DNA from: Corynebacterium kutscheri
GTDB taxonomy: Bacteria; Actinomycetota; Actinomycetes; Mycobacteriales; Mycobacteriaceae
Assembly (NCBI RefSeq): GCF_000980835.1
Contig: NZ_CP011312.1
Coordinates: 1,364,001-1,428,000, forward strand
DNA length: 64,000 bases
Direction of reading: 5' to 3'
Shown one piece after another: positions 29,372 to 38,087 of the stretch. The position numbers were made by a program, and so were the translations under genes. Under the pieces are notes generated by a model that saw only the letters and a list, made by a program, of their open reading frames with translations, did no database searches and was not told the DNA's origin. Positions within the stretch are counted from its first letter, which is position 1; each line of letters opens with the position of its first letter.

Positions 29372-29406
29372 GTGAGGCCGAAGCACAATAATACTCCGGC
29401 CTCACT
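29372..29406. terminator. Hairpin between dprA and xerC
   Basis: Arms GTGAGGCCG and CGGCCTCAC (29372-29380, 29398-29406) with a 17-nt loop. T-rich sequence follows on both strands (CTTTTAG on plus, CTTGTTTTAT on minus), so it may end the dprA transcript and also act in the plus direction. Confidence 0.7.
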
Positions 29407-29409
29407 TTT

Positions 29410-29545
29410 AGACTCACCCATAATGCGAAACCCAACTCGCGAGAAACCTGTGAGGGAACCAGCCCGAACCCTCGGTCAATCACTTAGGCTTGCCTCATCT
29501 ACATTAATTCATGAAGAAGAAAGTATGCAAGCCTAAACTCAAACT
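29410..29545. other. Structured intergenic sequence between dprA and xerC
   Basis: On the plus strand this stretch has GAGGGAACCAGCCCGAACCCTC and then GTCAATCACTTAGGC, which resemble conserved blocks of c-di-AMP (ydaO-type) riboswitches. A 10-bp inverted repeat TTAGGCTTGC (29484-29493) / GCAAGCCTAA (29527-29536) follows, then CTTTTTT (29544-29550). No plus-strand gene lies downstream, and a block between the two matching parts is missing, so it may be a relic or chance. TTAGGCTTGCC also loosely resembles DtxR half-sites. Confidence 0.3.
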
Positions 29546-29581
29546 TTTTTCGTAGTTACCCTCCAAAAGTTGTAGATTTAT

Positions 29582-30751
29582 CTATTCCTGCCTGCACCAT
29601 TGATTTTTGTCTCTACGCACAATTGACTTATTTTCTAGATCAATAAGAAGGTGCATTGTTAATCCCAGCGGCAAACCAGTATTTTTCGCTATTGACGAGG
29701 CATCCAAACCAAAATTGTTAAACATAGGCAATGCATCATATACTCGCAGCTCATTGCGGCTTAATTTTTGCACTGCATTCGCAGCGAACTCATCCTCATA
29801 GTGACCATCTATATCAACCTGACCAATTTTGCTAATGAGTGCACGGATCTCATCGGCAGAACATACTAATTCTGCTTCTCCCCTACGAATACGCTCATGA
29901 CATCCTAGTGAAGATACCCCAGTAATTGGACCCGGAACGGCCATTGCTACTCGACCAAAACCTGCAGCCCAACTTAAGGTGTTTAATGCTCCAGAACGCC
30001 AGGCAGCCTCAACTACGACCGTACCTAAACTTAATGCTGCTACTAGTCGATTCCTAGTAAGAAACCGATGCCGCTGCGGGGTAGTTCCTGGTGGGTACTC
30101 ACTTATAATGCACCCACCATTATTAACAATCTGCTCAAAAAGATCGGCATTTCGTGCTGGATAGGTTCGATCCAGTCCACATGCAGTAACTACAGTAGTA
30201 CGCCCACCACGATGAAGTGCTTGAGTGTGGGCAATACTATCAATTCCAATAGCTCCCCCAGAAATAATCCCTACATGTTTATCTACTAACCCTTGGACAA
30301 GTTGTCTTGTTGCTAACTTCCCATATCTGCTTACTGCTCGAGTACCAACTACGCCCACACTAAAAACTATGGTGGTGTTTAAATCCGCTCCTCGAACCCA
30401 TAGGGCATGGGGTGGTAATGCATCTGCTTGATAGCTGCGCACATGTTCACTTACCCCAGAAGCTGCAAAACCAAATGCCTGTTCACATTCTTCTCGCGGC
30501 CATTCTAAAGAATCCGGGGTAACTAATCGTCCACCTAAATCCGAAATAATTTTTAAGTCTTCTTCATAGCGGCGCCAATCCCAGCGTGCTTGGGTTTCTT
30601 TTAATAATCCACCAATCCAATCGCTTCTATGAGAAACCCCATGCGCAATTTCTTCTACCGAATAACCTTGCTCAAGAAGACGATAAATATGTGCGCTAGG
30701 CCCTTCTACCACCCGCGATAAATATGCCCATGCTTTATCTCGATCATTCAT
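29582..30751 (-). CDS. dprA: DNA processing protein DprA
   Basis: Single-stranded DNA-binding RecA loader of the DprA/Smf family, known in natural transformation but widely present. The Rossmann core contains VGTRAVSRYGKLATRQLVQGL, SGGAIGIDSIAHTQALHRGG, TACGLDRTYPARNADLF and SEYPPGTTPQRHRFLTRNRLVAALS. A C-terminal winged-helix-like part follows. At 389 aa it is close to the actinobacterial length. It overlaps the comM/yifB stop by 4 nt (ATGA), in the order yraN-yifB-dprA-xerC. Confidence 0.94.
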   Translation of the reverse strand: MNDRDKAWAYLSRVVEGPSAHIYRLLEQGYSVEEIAHGVSHRSDWIGGLLKETQARWDWRRYEEDLKIISDLGGRLVTPDSLEWPREECEQAFGFAASGVSEHVRSYQADALPPHALWVRGADLNTTIVFSVGVVGTRAVSRYGKLATRQLVQGLVDKHVGIISGGAIGIDSIAHTQALHRGGRTTVVTACGLDRTYPARNADLFEQIVNNGGCIISEYPPGTTPQRHRFLTRNRLVAALSLGTVVVEAAWRSGALNTLSWAAGFGRVAMAVPGPITGVSSLGCHERIRRGEAELVCSADEIRALISKIGQVDIDGHYEDEFAANAVQKLSRNELRVYDALPMFNNFGLDASSIAKNTGLPLGLTMHLLIDLENKSIVRRDKNQWCRQE

Positions 30752-32277
30752 GAGGCATCACGTAGTACAGTTGTTGTTCGAAGCTCTAGCGCACGGGCCA
30801 CCTGATCTAAACTGGGTTTGCTTGTACCTTCCAGATCACACAGTGTCCAGGCCACTTTTAAGGTTTTATCGACCCGTCGTTGACTAATCTCCCCGGTACT
30901 AAGGTATGCCTCTAATAAAGCCATAGCATCCTCACTAGCAGGAAAATCTCGTCGCAATAAAGCTGGATTTATTGCCGCATTCGTATGTACTGGTAGTTCT
31001 AAAGCCTGCCATCTATGTTGACTGCGTTCCCGCGCTAATGCCACCCGCTCGGCAATTGTTGCCGAAGACTCCTCTGCATTTGAGCGTACCTGTGATCCTT
31101 TAGCTTTTGTGTGCACAAACATATCACAACGGTCTCGCAATGGACCAGATAAATTATCCAAATATGTTAGCCGCGCATGCACATTACATCGGCATTGCGA
31201 AGGATCCTCAGCAGCACACCGACAAGGGTTTGCTGCCAAAACGAGCTGAAACTGTGACGGGAATACTATTTCTCGACGCGAACGTAATAGTCGAACCTCG
31301 CCTTCTTCTAAAGGGGTACGTAAAGAATCAAGAACTGCACCAGAAATTTCGCTGACTTCATCTAAAAACAGCACCCCATGGTGAGCGAAACTTACGGCTC
31401 CTGGTTGCGGATTTCCACTACCACCGCCTAACAATGCTGCGCGAGTTATCGAATGATGCGGAGCAATAAACGGTGGACGATGCACTGTTTGATAAAGACT
31501 GCGTCCAGCTATTGAATGTATAGAAAGCACCTCAAGCGCTTGCTCAATCTTTAATGGTGGAAGAATCGTCGGTAAGCGTTCAGCAAGCATGGATTTCCCT
31601 GATCCAGGCGGGCCAATCATTAGTACATGATGACCACCTGCAGCAGCAATTTCTAAAGCGTGTTTGGCCTCAGATTGGCCAATAACGTCGCAAAAATCTT
31701 TATCGGTTTTTTCGTTATCCGACATATGCGACATAGCATGAATTAACGTTAATTGCCCATTACCAGCTAACCAATCTACGACGCCACTTAAAGTTGCGGC
31801 AGCATATACCTCTATTCCGCTTATTAGGGTTGCTTCTTTAGCATTATCAATAGGAATAACTGCTTTGCGTATTCCATTTTCTTTTGCCACCACTAAAGCT
31901 GGGAGAACTCCTAGTGCCGGTCTGATTCGTCCATCTAGACCAACTTCACCAATCAGTAGTGTGTTTGCTAGTCGTGCTCGTACTTGGGTTCGTGATTCTG
32001 TTGCATACACAATTGCCATGCACATGGCCAGGTCCATATGTGAACCGGATTTAGGTAGATGTGCCGGTGATAAACTGACAATAATTTTGGTTTTCGGCCA
32101 CTGTAGGCGGGTATTTTGTACTGCTGTTTTCATTCGATCGCGTGATTCTGCAATAGCAGTATCTGCTAGACCAACAATATATGTTCCGGGTAAGCCTGGC
32201 CCAACATTGGCTTCTACTTCGACCAAATATGCGCTTACCCCAATGAATGCTGCCGATAATGTTCTAGCGAGCGCCAT
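30748..32277 (-). CDS. yifB: YifB/ComM family Mg chelatase-like AAA+ ATPase
   Basis: Hexameric AAA+ ATPase; in naturally competent bacteria ComM helps branch migration during integration of DNA. The N-terminal Lon-like fold (ARTLSAAFIGVSAYLVEVEANVG) is followed by Walker A VLMIGPPGSGKSMLAERLP, Walker B GVLFLDEVSEI, and the Cys-rich NPCRCAAEDPSQCRCN block before an Arg-finger domain. The ATG at 32277 (MALART) is the family start; an earlier ATG would add 16 residues unlike the family. It overlaps yraN by 14 nt and dprA by 4 nt. Confidence 0.95.
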   Translation of the reverse strand: MALARTLSAAFIGVSAYLVEVEANVGPGLPGTYIVGLADTAIAESRDRMKTAVQNTRLQWPKTKIIVSLSPAHLPKSGSHMDLAMCMAIVYATESRTQVRARLANTLLIGEVGLDGRIRPALGVLPALVVAKENGIRKAVIPIDNAKEATLISGIEVYAAATLSGVVDWLAGNGQLTLIHAMSHMSDNEKTDKDFCDVIGQSEAKHALEIAAAGGHHVLMIGPPGSGKSMLAERLPTILPPLKIEQALEVLSIHSIAGRSLYQTVHRPPFIAPHHSITRAALLGGGSGNPQPGAVSFAHHGVLFLDEVSEISGAVLDSLRTPLEEGEVRLLRSRREIVFPSQFQLVLAANPCRCAAEDPSQCRCNVHARLTYLDNLSGPLRDRCDMFVHTKAKGSQVRSNAEESSATIAERVALARERSQHRWQALELPVHTNAAINPALLRRDFPASEDAMALLEAYLSTGEISQRRVDKTLKVAWTLCDLEGTSKPSLDQVARALELRTTTVLRDAS

Positions 32278-32701
32278 GATCGATTCCTTGAAAAATCTCG
32301 ATTTCAGGCTCATTGCTTTCGCCATGAATAATCACTGTGGCAACATCGAAACGGACTCCAACAAAACGGTTACCTTCTTTATGCTTATCAGCTAACCAGT
32401 TGCGGGCAACTTTACGAAGACGACGTAGTTTTGCCGGTGTAACAGCTTCCGCACTACCAAAATCTGGCGTGGTTCTGGTTTTCACCTCGATGAAGACCAC
32501 TTGTTTATCTGGGCTCATCACAATGAGGTCAATTTCGCCTTCTTTATAGCGCCGATTTTTCTCTACGATAAGGTATCCACGACACCGATATTCTTCCGCA
32601 ATAAGCTGCTCCCCATACGCGCCCAGGGTTGCATAGGACATAAGAGCACTAGTTAGTGTCGCTATTTTTCTTTGACGTACCCCGTCTAAATTATTGGACA
32701 T
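32264..32701 (-). CDS. yraN: YraN family endonuclease-like protein (UPF0102)
   Basis: A 145-aa restriction-endonuclease-fold protein. The core shows GAYGEQLIAEEYRCRGYLIVEKNRR, EIDLIVMSPDKQVVFIEVKTR (Asp, Glu-x-Lys active-site-like residues), and WLADKHKEGNRFVGVRFDVATV. The biochemical role is not established. First gene of the yraN-yifB-dprA-xerC run, an order conserved in actinobacteria. Confidence 0.93.
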   Translation of the reverse strand: MSNNLDGVRQRKIATLTSALMSYATLGAYGEQLIAEEYRCRGYLIVEKNRRYKEGEIDLIVMSPDKQVVFIEVKTRTTPDFGSAEAVTPAKLRRLRKVARNWLADKHKEGNRFVGVRFDVATVIIHGESNEPEIEIFQGIDHGAR

Positions 32702-33058
32702 GGATGTCTTCCTTAACAGGTAAACATCCCCATACCGCTAAGATCCCCATCACGAATACAACCGTGATTACCCTTAGTGTTGCGTGTTTACAGCTAGGAC
32801 ACAAGAGAAAATAGAAAAATAAGCAAAATCTGTGGATAACTACTGGTTTTAAACTTTCTGTTATCCCCAGACAATACTTTCATGATCACAAACTATTGCT
32901 TTTATTGTGTACATACGTTATATTCGCTCGGCTTCCTCTTTCATATCGTTTCATTTTTTATTCATGATCCCAAACTAAAAAATCCCGTGCTCATCTAAAA
33001 AAATGAGCACGGGGTTAAGAGCACAGAATAAATGTTCTTAAACAGTAATTATTGCGTT
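32702..33058. other. AT-rich intergenic region with paired DnaA-box-like sites
   Basis: 357 bp with no ORF. It carries TGTGGATAA (32831-32839), a perfect DnaA box on the minus strand (TTATCCACA), and a one-mismatch box TTATCCCCA (32871-32879) in opposite orientation, together an 11-bp imperfect inverted repeat. It also holds the terminator of DUF2469 at its end and an upstream promoter region for yraN. Confidence 0.5.
32977..33013 (-). terminator. Terminator after the rnhB-DUF2469 run
   Basis: 11-bp stem CCCGTGCTCAT / ATGAGCACGGG (32984-32994, 33003-33013 region) with an 8-nt loop, followed on the minus strand by ATTTTTTAG. Confidence 0.9.
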
Positions 33059-33364
33059 TTACTCTGGAATAATGAGATCAGGCTTATCTAGTTCTTCAAT
33101 ATTGACATCCTTATATGTAATGACCCGCACATAACGCACAAAGCGCGCAGATCGATACATATCCCATACCCAAGCATCAGACATGCGTACCTCGTAGTAC
33201 ACCTCATTTCCTTGAGTATGTGGGATTAATTCAACTGCATTGGCGAGATAAAAACGCCGTTCAGTTTCTACTACATAAGAGAACTGGCTGACAACATCGC
33301 GGTACTCACGGTATAAGGACAGCTCTACTTCTGCTTCATAGTTGTCTAGCTCCTCAGCGCTCAT
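33059..33364 (-). CDS. DUF2469 protein
   Basis: A 101-aa protein matching the actinobacterial DUF2469 family (Rv2901c) as I recall it: MSAEELDNYEAEVELSLYREYRDVVSQFSYVVETERRFYLAN then PHTQGNEVYYEVRMSDAWVWDMYRSARFVR. Function unknown. The start overlaps the rnhB stop by 4 nt (ATGA), so it is coupled to rnhB. Confidence 0.9.
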   Translation of the reverse strand: MSAEELDNYEAEVELSLYREYRDVVSQFSYVVETERRFYLANAVELIPHTQGNEVYYEVRMSDAWVWDMYRSARFVRYVRVITYKDVNIEELDKPDLIIPE

Positions 33365-34035
33365 CCTTCTAGCCTCCTTGAGTTACGCTCCCACTGCGCC
33401 TGGGCGTATTTAACATTGGCATAACTATAACGATGCTCAGCAATTTTTCCGTGGCGGCTCACCGCAGCCATATGTGCTTTTGTTCCATAGCCTTTGTGCT
33501 TTTCTAAACCATACTCAGGATAACGCTGGCTAAGTTCTTTCATCACTTCATCACGGGAATATTTTGCCAACACACTAGCTGCAGCGATACAGCGTACTTG
33601 CCCATCACCACCGATCACCGACAAACTTGGGCTCGTTAAACCAGGCACTTTCATTGCGTCGATAAGCACAAAACCAGGGCGTACATTAAGCGTTTCGACG
33701 ACTCTTCGCATTCCAGAAATATTGGCGTGCTGGATACCTAACGCATCAATCTCATACGCTGGAATATGCAAAATTCGATAATCTAGTGCGTTGTCGATAA
33801 TGCGCGGGAAAAGTGCAGCTCGCTGGCGCTCACTAAGTTTTTTAGAATCAGTAAGAATCTCTAGCTCTTTAATCGGCTGCGGCGGCAAAATGCAAGAAGC
33901 AATCGTAATAGGCCCGCAACACGCTCCCCTACCAGCCTCATCAACACCAGCAACCGGACCAAGACCATGTTTTTCTAGTGCCACCTCAAAGGTGCGCAGC
34001 TGTTTAAGCTGACGCACCTTAATCCGTTCTGACAT
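33361..34035 (-). CDS. rnhB: Ribonuclease HII
   Basis: Cuts RNA in RNA-DNA hybrids and at single ribonucleotides. The acidic active-site residues are visible in VAGVDEAGRGACCGP (Asp, Glu) and LIDAMKVPG (Asp), with DSKKLSERQRAALF and ASVLAKYSRDEVM further on. 224 aa is normal. It lies between lepB and the DUF2469 gene in one minus-strand run. Confidence 0.96.
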   Translation of the reverse strand: MSERIKVRQLKQLRTFEVALEKHGLGPVAGVDEAGRGACCGPITIASCILPPQPIKELEILTDSKKLSERQRAALFPRIIDNALDYRILHIPAYEIDALGIQHANISGMRRVVETLNVRPGFVLIDAMKVPGLTSPSLSVIGGDGQVRCIAAASVLAKYSRDEVMKELSQRYPEYGLEKHKGYGTKAHMAAVSRHGKIAEHRYSYANVKYAQAQWERNSRRLEG

Positions 34036-34053
34036 CCTGTGACCAATAATAAA

Positions 34054-34812
34054 TTAGAGATCGTAATCCTCAACGCTACCAATACGGTTAAAGGGGAAGA
34101 CAATCGCTTGCACCTTACCTTTGATATTTTCCCGTGGAATGGTGCCTTGATATTCATCACCAAGATGGTACCGAGAATCAGCAGAATTAGTCCGATTATC
34201 ACCCATCATGAAGTAATGATCGGTTGGCACGGTAATAGGACCAAAATAGAATCCGCCGCATTCCTGCGAACCAGTGGTCGAGTCAATAGGATACTGCGCT
34301 GGGGAGAGCGTATAGAAATCCTCGACTTTCTTACCATCGACCATAATGCCGGGATCGCCTTCTTGACATTGAACAGTTTGTCCACCGGTAGCAATAATAC
34401 GCTTAACCAAGTCATTTTCATCTGGTGCAATTAATCCTACGATGGCACCAAGATTTTGTAGTCCCCGGATCAAAGAATTATCACTTCGCTGTGAAACATA
34501 GCCAACATTCCACGAGTCAGTGCCTTTAAAAACTGCCACATCACCAGGTTCTGGATCACCAAAACGGTAGGCAAGTTTATCGACATAAATGCGATCCCCA
34601 GTGCAACCAGTACAACCATGCAAAGTTGGCTCCATTGATTGCGAAGGAATCATATAAATCCTGCCGATGAAAGTCTGGATCACCATAATGAACACCAGCG
34701 TAATCACAATAACCACGGGAATTTCGATATACCACGGGGTTTGTTTTTTCTCTTCGCTGGCAGCTGCGTCTCGTCTACGTCCTACGTTCACGTCCATCGA
34801 CTTTAGCAGCAT
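34054..34812 (-). CDS. lepB: Signal peptidase I
   Basis: Membrane serine/lysine protease that removes signal peptides of exported proteins. A membrane helix (PVVIVITLVFIMVIQTFI) is followed by the catalytic Ser in MIPSQSMEPTLHG and the Lys in DLVKRIIATGG; box D/E region MMGDNRTNSADSRYH. The ATG at 34812 lies 6 nt downstream of TAGATT, a leaderless pattern; a second Met at 34797 is possible. Followed by rnhB. Confidence 0.96.
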   Translation of the reverse strand: MLLKSMDVNVGRRRDAAASEEKKQTPWYIEIPVVIVITLVFIMVIQTFIGRIYMIPSQSMEPTLHGCTGCTGDRIYVDKLAYRFGDPEPGDVAVFKGTDSWNVGYVSQRSDNSLIRGLQNLGAIVGLIAPDENDLVKRIIATGGQTVQCQEGDPGIMVDGKKVEDFYTLSPAQYPIDSTTGSQECGGFYFGPITVPTDHYFMMGDNRTNSADSRYHLGDEYQGTIPRENIKGKVQAIVFPFNRIGSVEDYDL

Positions 34813-34818
34813 TTGTGA

Positions 34819-34824
34819 AATCTA
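34819..34824 (-). promoter_or_regulatory. Leaderless -10 box of lepB
   Basis: TAGATT on the minus strand, 6 nt before the ATG, with no Shine-Dalgarno. It matches the pattern at proS, yaaA, smc and the flavin monooxygenase gene. Confidence 0.5.
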
Positions 34825-34920
34825 TTTATCCCTGGCGCACAGAGCAAACTATAGTTTTGTTTCTTTCCATTCGTACGGCTCATTCGAACGGTTACTTTGT
34901 AATTCTTTGCCAAGCATAAA

Positions 34921-35008
34921 AAGAAGAAAAACCCCTGTGTCTTTCATAAGAAAAGATACAGGGGCGGACGAAAAAATCGCTATAAAAACTATGCCTTAAA
35001 TCAAGGCA
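34921..35008 (-). terminator. Terminators of rplS
   Basis: Two hairpins on the minus strand: a 6-bp stem TGCCTT/AAGGCA at 34992-35008 followed by AGTTTTTAT, then a stronger one at 34932-34964 (CCCCTGT...ACAGGGG) followed by TTTTTCTTCTT. Confidence 0.85.
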
Positions 35009-35015
35009 TTAATTT

Positions 35016-35357
35016 TTAGCGCTTCTCCTTAATCTTGGCAGCCTTACCACGTAGCTCACGCAGGTAGTACAGCTTAGCGCGACGAACATCACCGCGAGTA
35101 ATAACCTCAATCTTCTCAATATTAGGGGTGTGTACTGGGAAAGTACGCTCTACACCAATACCGAAAGACACCTTACGAACGGTGAAGGTCTCACGGATAC
35201 CATCGCCCTGACGGCGAATAACAACACCTTTGAATACCTGGATACGAGACTTACTACCCTCGATAACCTTTACGTGCACATCAAGGGTGTCACCTGGACG
35301 GAAATCAGGAATATCGTTGCGCAGGGATGCTGCATCAACCTTGTCGAGAATGTTCAT
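35016..35357 (-). CDS. rplS: 50S ribosomal protein L19
   Basis: L19 of the large subunit, at the 30S-50S interface. The 113-aa protein matches the family end to end: [54 protein letters not shown] and [25 protein letters not shown] precedes the ATG. It stands alone between two terminators. Confidence 0.98.
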   Translation of the reverse strand: MNILDKVDAASLRNDIPDFRPGDTLDVHVKVIEGSKSRIQVFKGVVIRRQGDGIRETFTVRKVSFGIGVERTFPVHTPNIEKIEVITRGDVRRAKLYYLRELRGKAAKIKEKR

Positions 35358-35618
35358 TAAAACAATCCTTTATTTTCTTTTCAGACAGAGGACCCTAGCG
35401 GCGCTTCCGATATTACGGTGCTCGGCTGGTTCATGCCTATTACAAGTACAGCTGCTTTTATCAGCCACCACTTTTTAAAGCAGTAAACAAAAGACAACTT
35501 GAGCATTATGCCACAAAAAGAGCGCTTACACCAAATAAATAATGGAGTTTATCCAGCAAAAATGCTCATGCGTTATCACAGACCAAGTAAGGTTCACTAC
35601 CTGAGCAAAGCAAAAAAT
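35358..35618. other. rplS upstream region
   Basis: 261 bp between tex and rplS (both minus strand). AT-rich, should hold the rplS promoter and leader. I see no hairpin or ORF that stands out. Confidence 0.4.
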
Positions 35619-37982
35619 CTAACGACCAAAACCAGCTCGTTTTAATGCATCTGCCATTGATCCTCCCGGTGACTCACTCTGTCTGCTATGGGTACTTAAT
35701 TTAGTATCTCGTAAATTTCGCGATGTATTACGATGAGCAGATCGATTATTACGCCCTGGTAGTTGAGGTGTTTGAGCGTTCTGTTTCCGGTTTACTACAC
35801 CAGTTTTTTGGTCCTGTGCACGTGGAATAGAACGCGACATACCCACTTCATCATCAAGGCGCATGCTTAAACTAATGCGTTTACGCTCTACGTCAACCTC
35901 AATTACTTTTACTTTAACTACATCACCAGAACGAACAATTTCACTAGGATCAGAGACAAATTTATTTGCTAATGCCGAAACATGAACCAGCCCGTCTTGG
36001 TGTACCCCAATATCAACAAAGGCACCAAAAGCAGCCACATTGGTAACACTGCCTTCTAAAATCATTCCAGGACTAAGATCGGAAATTTTTTCTATACCTT
36101 CTTTGAAAGTGGCAGTTTTAAACTCTGGGCGTGGATCACGTCCTGGTTTATCAAGTTCGCCAAGAATATCGGTGATGGTTGGAATACCAAAAGTATCATC
36201 GGCGTAATCACCAGGACGTATCGTGGCAAGTACCCGCGAATTTCCAATCAGATCAGTAACTTCCAAACCGGTAGCCTGTGCGATCTTATGCACTACTGGG
36301 TAGGCTTCTGGGTGTACAGCTGAACCATCAAGTGGATCGTTAGCACCGTGAATACGCAAGAATCCAGCGCATTGTTCAAAGGCCTTCGGGCCTAAGCGTG
36401 GCACTTTGTGCAATGCCGAGCGCGATCGGAAAGAACCATGCTCATCGCGATAAGCCACAATATTTTTAGCTAGTGTTTCTGTTATTCCAGAAACACGGGT
36501 TAATAACGGCACACTGGCAGTATTAACATCGACACCGACTGCATTCACGGCATCTTCTACTACTGCATCCAAAGTTCGCGCTAGCGCAGTTTGGTTAACA
36601 TCATGCTGATATTGTCCAACCCCAATTGCTTTAGGATCAATTTTTACTAACTCAGCTAGCGGATCTTGTAAGCGCCGCGCAATAGAAACAGCACCACGTA
36701 AAGAAACATCCATATCAGGAAACTCTGCTGCAGCAAGAGCAGAGGCCGAATATACTGACGCACCAGCTTCGCTGACTACTACTGGTATAGGCTTTTTCCC
36801 ACCAGCTTGAGCAATTATTTTCGCTATTTCACCAGCAAGCTTTTCAGTTTCCCTACTTGCAGTACCATTTCCGATTGCTAATAAATCAACACCATGGGTA
36901 GCCACTACGGTAGCTAATTGTTGCACTGCTTGATTCCACTGGTTTTGAGGCTGATGCGGGTAGACAATTAATGTGTCTAACACTTTGCCGGTACCATCAA
37001 CGACCGCGCATTTCACACCATTACGATAACCAGGATCAAGTCCTAAGGTTGCTCGCTGACCAGCAGGAGCTGCTAATAATACATCGCGTAGATTACGTGC
37101 AAACACCTCTAGCGCGCCTTCTTCAGCACGCTCTTTTAAGCGCATGCGTACATCAAGACTAGTAGAAATATATAGCTTTGTTTTCCAACCCCAGCGTGCC
37201 GCATCGTATAGCCATTGTGAGGAAAGGTCGAGGCCCAGTCGAGAAGCGATGGCCTGAATATAGGCTTGTTCATCACCTGCATCAAGATCGAGATGGATAA
37301 TTTCTTCTTTTTCTGCTCGAAGTAATGCCAGAATTCGGTGTGAAGGCAAAGTAGTAAAAGGCTCTGCAAAGTCAAAATAATCTTTATACTTTGCTCCTTC
37401 GATCTGTTTTCCTTCCACAACATGTGCCAGCATAATGCCGGTATTGAACATTTTTTCGCGTACTTGACCCACCAAATCGGCATCAAGGGCACACCGATCG
37501 ATCAAAATCGAACGAGCTCCCTCCAATACCTTCTTGGTGTCAGCAAAGTTTTCTGTTTCATATCCTTGGGCAAGCTTTTCGACGTCTTTTTCTGGATGGG
37601 AAATAATCGTGTCTAATAACGGCTCTAAACCTGCTTCCCGAGCAATATCTGCTTTAGTTTTACGCCTCTTTTTATAAGGCAGATATAGATCTTCTAACCG
37701 TGCTTTAGAATCACACTCATTAATAAGTACTCGTAATGTATCGGTGAGTTTCCCTTGTTCTTCAATGGCTGCCAGAATTGTTTCTTTCCGATCAGCTAAT
37801 TCACTAAGATAATGCGAGCGTTCCTCGATAATTCGCAGTTGAGAATCATCCAAGCCGCCAGTAGCTTCTTTACGATAGCGAGCAATGAAAGGGACTGTAT
37901 TTCCTTCTGCCAAAAGTTCCAATGCTTTAGCTACTTGGTACTTATCAACAGATAATTCTTTCGCAATCGTCGCTGAAATCAT
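35619..37982 (-). CDS. tex: Tex family RNA-binding transcription accessory protein
   Basis: Cytoplasmic nucleic-acid-binding protein of the Tex/YhgF family. N-terminal HTH-like region, the YqgF/RNase H-like part around GLDPGYRNGVKCAVVDGTGKVLDT, a helix-hairpin-helix region (RVSGITETLAKNIVAYRDEHG), and a C-terminal S1 domain (GMILEGSVTNVAAFGAFVDIGVHQDGLVHVS). The last ~70 residues are basic and low in complexity. 787 aa is normal. A TAGAAT -10 box lies 7 nt before the ATG, so the transcript may be leaderless. Ends before the rplS leader. Confidence 0.95.
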   Translation of the reverse strand: MISATIAKELSVDKYQVAKALELLAEGNTVPFIARYRKEATGGLDDSQLRIIEERSHYLSELADRKETILAAIEEQGKLTDTLRVLINECDSKARLEDLYLPYKKRRKTKADIAREAGLEPLLDTIISHPEKDVEKLAQGYETENFADTKKVLEGARSILIDRCALDADLVGQVREKMFNTGIMLAHVVEGKQIEGAKYKDYFDFAEPFTTLPSHRILALLRAEKEEIIHLDLDAGDEQAYIQAIASRLGLDLSSQWLYDAARWGWKTKLYISTSLDVRMRLKERAEEGALEVFARNLRDVLLAAPAGQRATLGLDPGYRNGVKCAVVDGTGKVLDTLIVYPHQPQNQWNQAVQQLATVVATHGVDLLAIGNGTASRETEKLAGEIAKIIAQAGGKKPIPVVVSEAGASVYSASALAAAEFPDMDVSLRGAVSIARRLQDPLAELVKIDPKAIGVGQYQHDVNQTALARTLDAVVEDAVNAVGVDVNTASVPLLTRVSGITETLAKNIVAYRDEHGSFRSRSALHKVPRLGPKAFEQCAGFLRIHGANDPLDGSAVHPEAYPVVHKIAQATGLEVTDLIGNSRVLATIRPGDYADDTFGIPTITDILGELDKPGRDPRPEFKTATFKEGIEKISDLSPGMILEGSVTNVAAFGAFVDIGVHQDGLVHVSALANKFVSDPSEIVRSGDVVKVKVIEVDVERKRISLSMRLDDEVGMSRSIPRAQDQKTGVVNRKQNAQTPQLPGRNNRSAHRNTSRNLRDTKLSTHSRQSESPGGSMADALKRAGFGR

Positions 37983-38030
37983 TTGGCTGATTCTAGCGCA
38001 TTACCCCATCAAAGCTGAATGATCACAACA

Positions 38031-38066
38031 AAAGGTTGCGTTAGCATATACGCTAACGCAACCTTT
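38031..38066 (-). terminator. Terminator of the FMN reductase/monooxygenase operon
   Basis: 15-bp perfect stem AAAGGTTGCGTTAGC / GCTAACGCAACCTTT with a 6-nt loop, followed on the minus strand by TTGTTG. It may also work on the plus strand. Confidence 0.8.
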
Positions 38067-38087
38067 CAACCTAGGTTTATCCGTTAT

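Noticed and set aside
28469-29386. xerC as a phage or island integrase
   Set aside because: Position beside dprA-yifB-yraN and length match chromosomal XerC; no attachment sites, phage genes or composition change around it.
29345-29386. Upstream GTG (29386) as xerC start
   Set aside because: Lies inside a terminator-like hairpin; the added residues do not look like XerC and a -10 box lies just before 29344.
29484-29540. DtxR boxes near TTAGGCTTGCC and GCAAGCCTAA
   Set aside because: Only about 13-14 of 19 consensus positions match and no iron-related gene is next to them.
31865-32395. 176-aa plus-strand ORF opposite yifB/yraN
   Set aside because: Antisense shadow; both minus-strand genes have clear family motifs.
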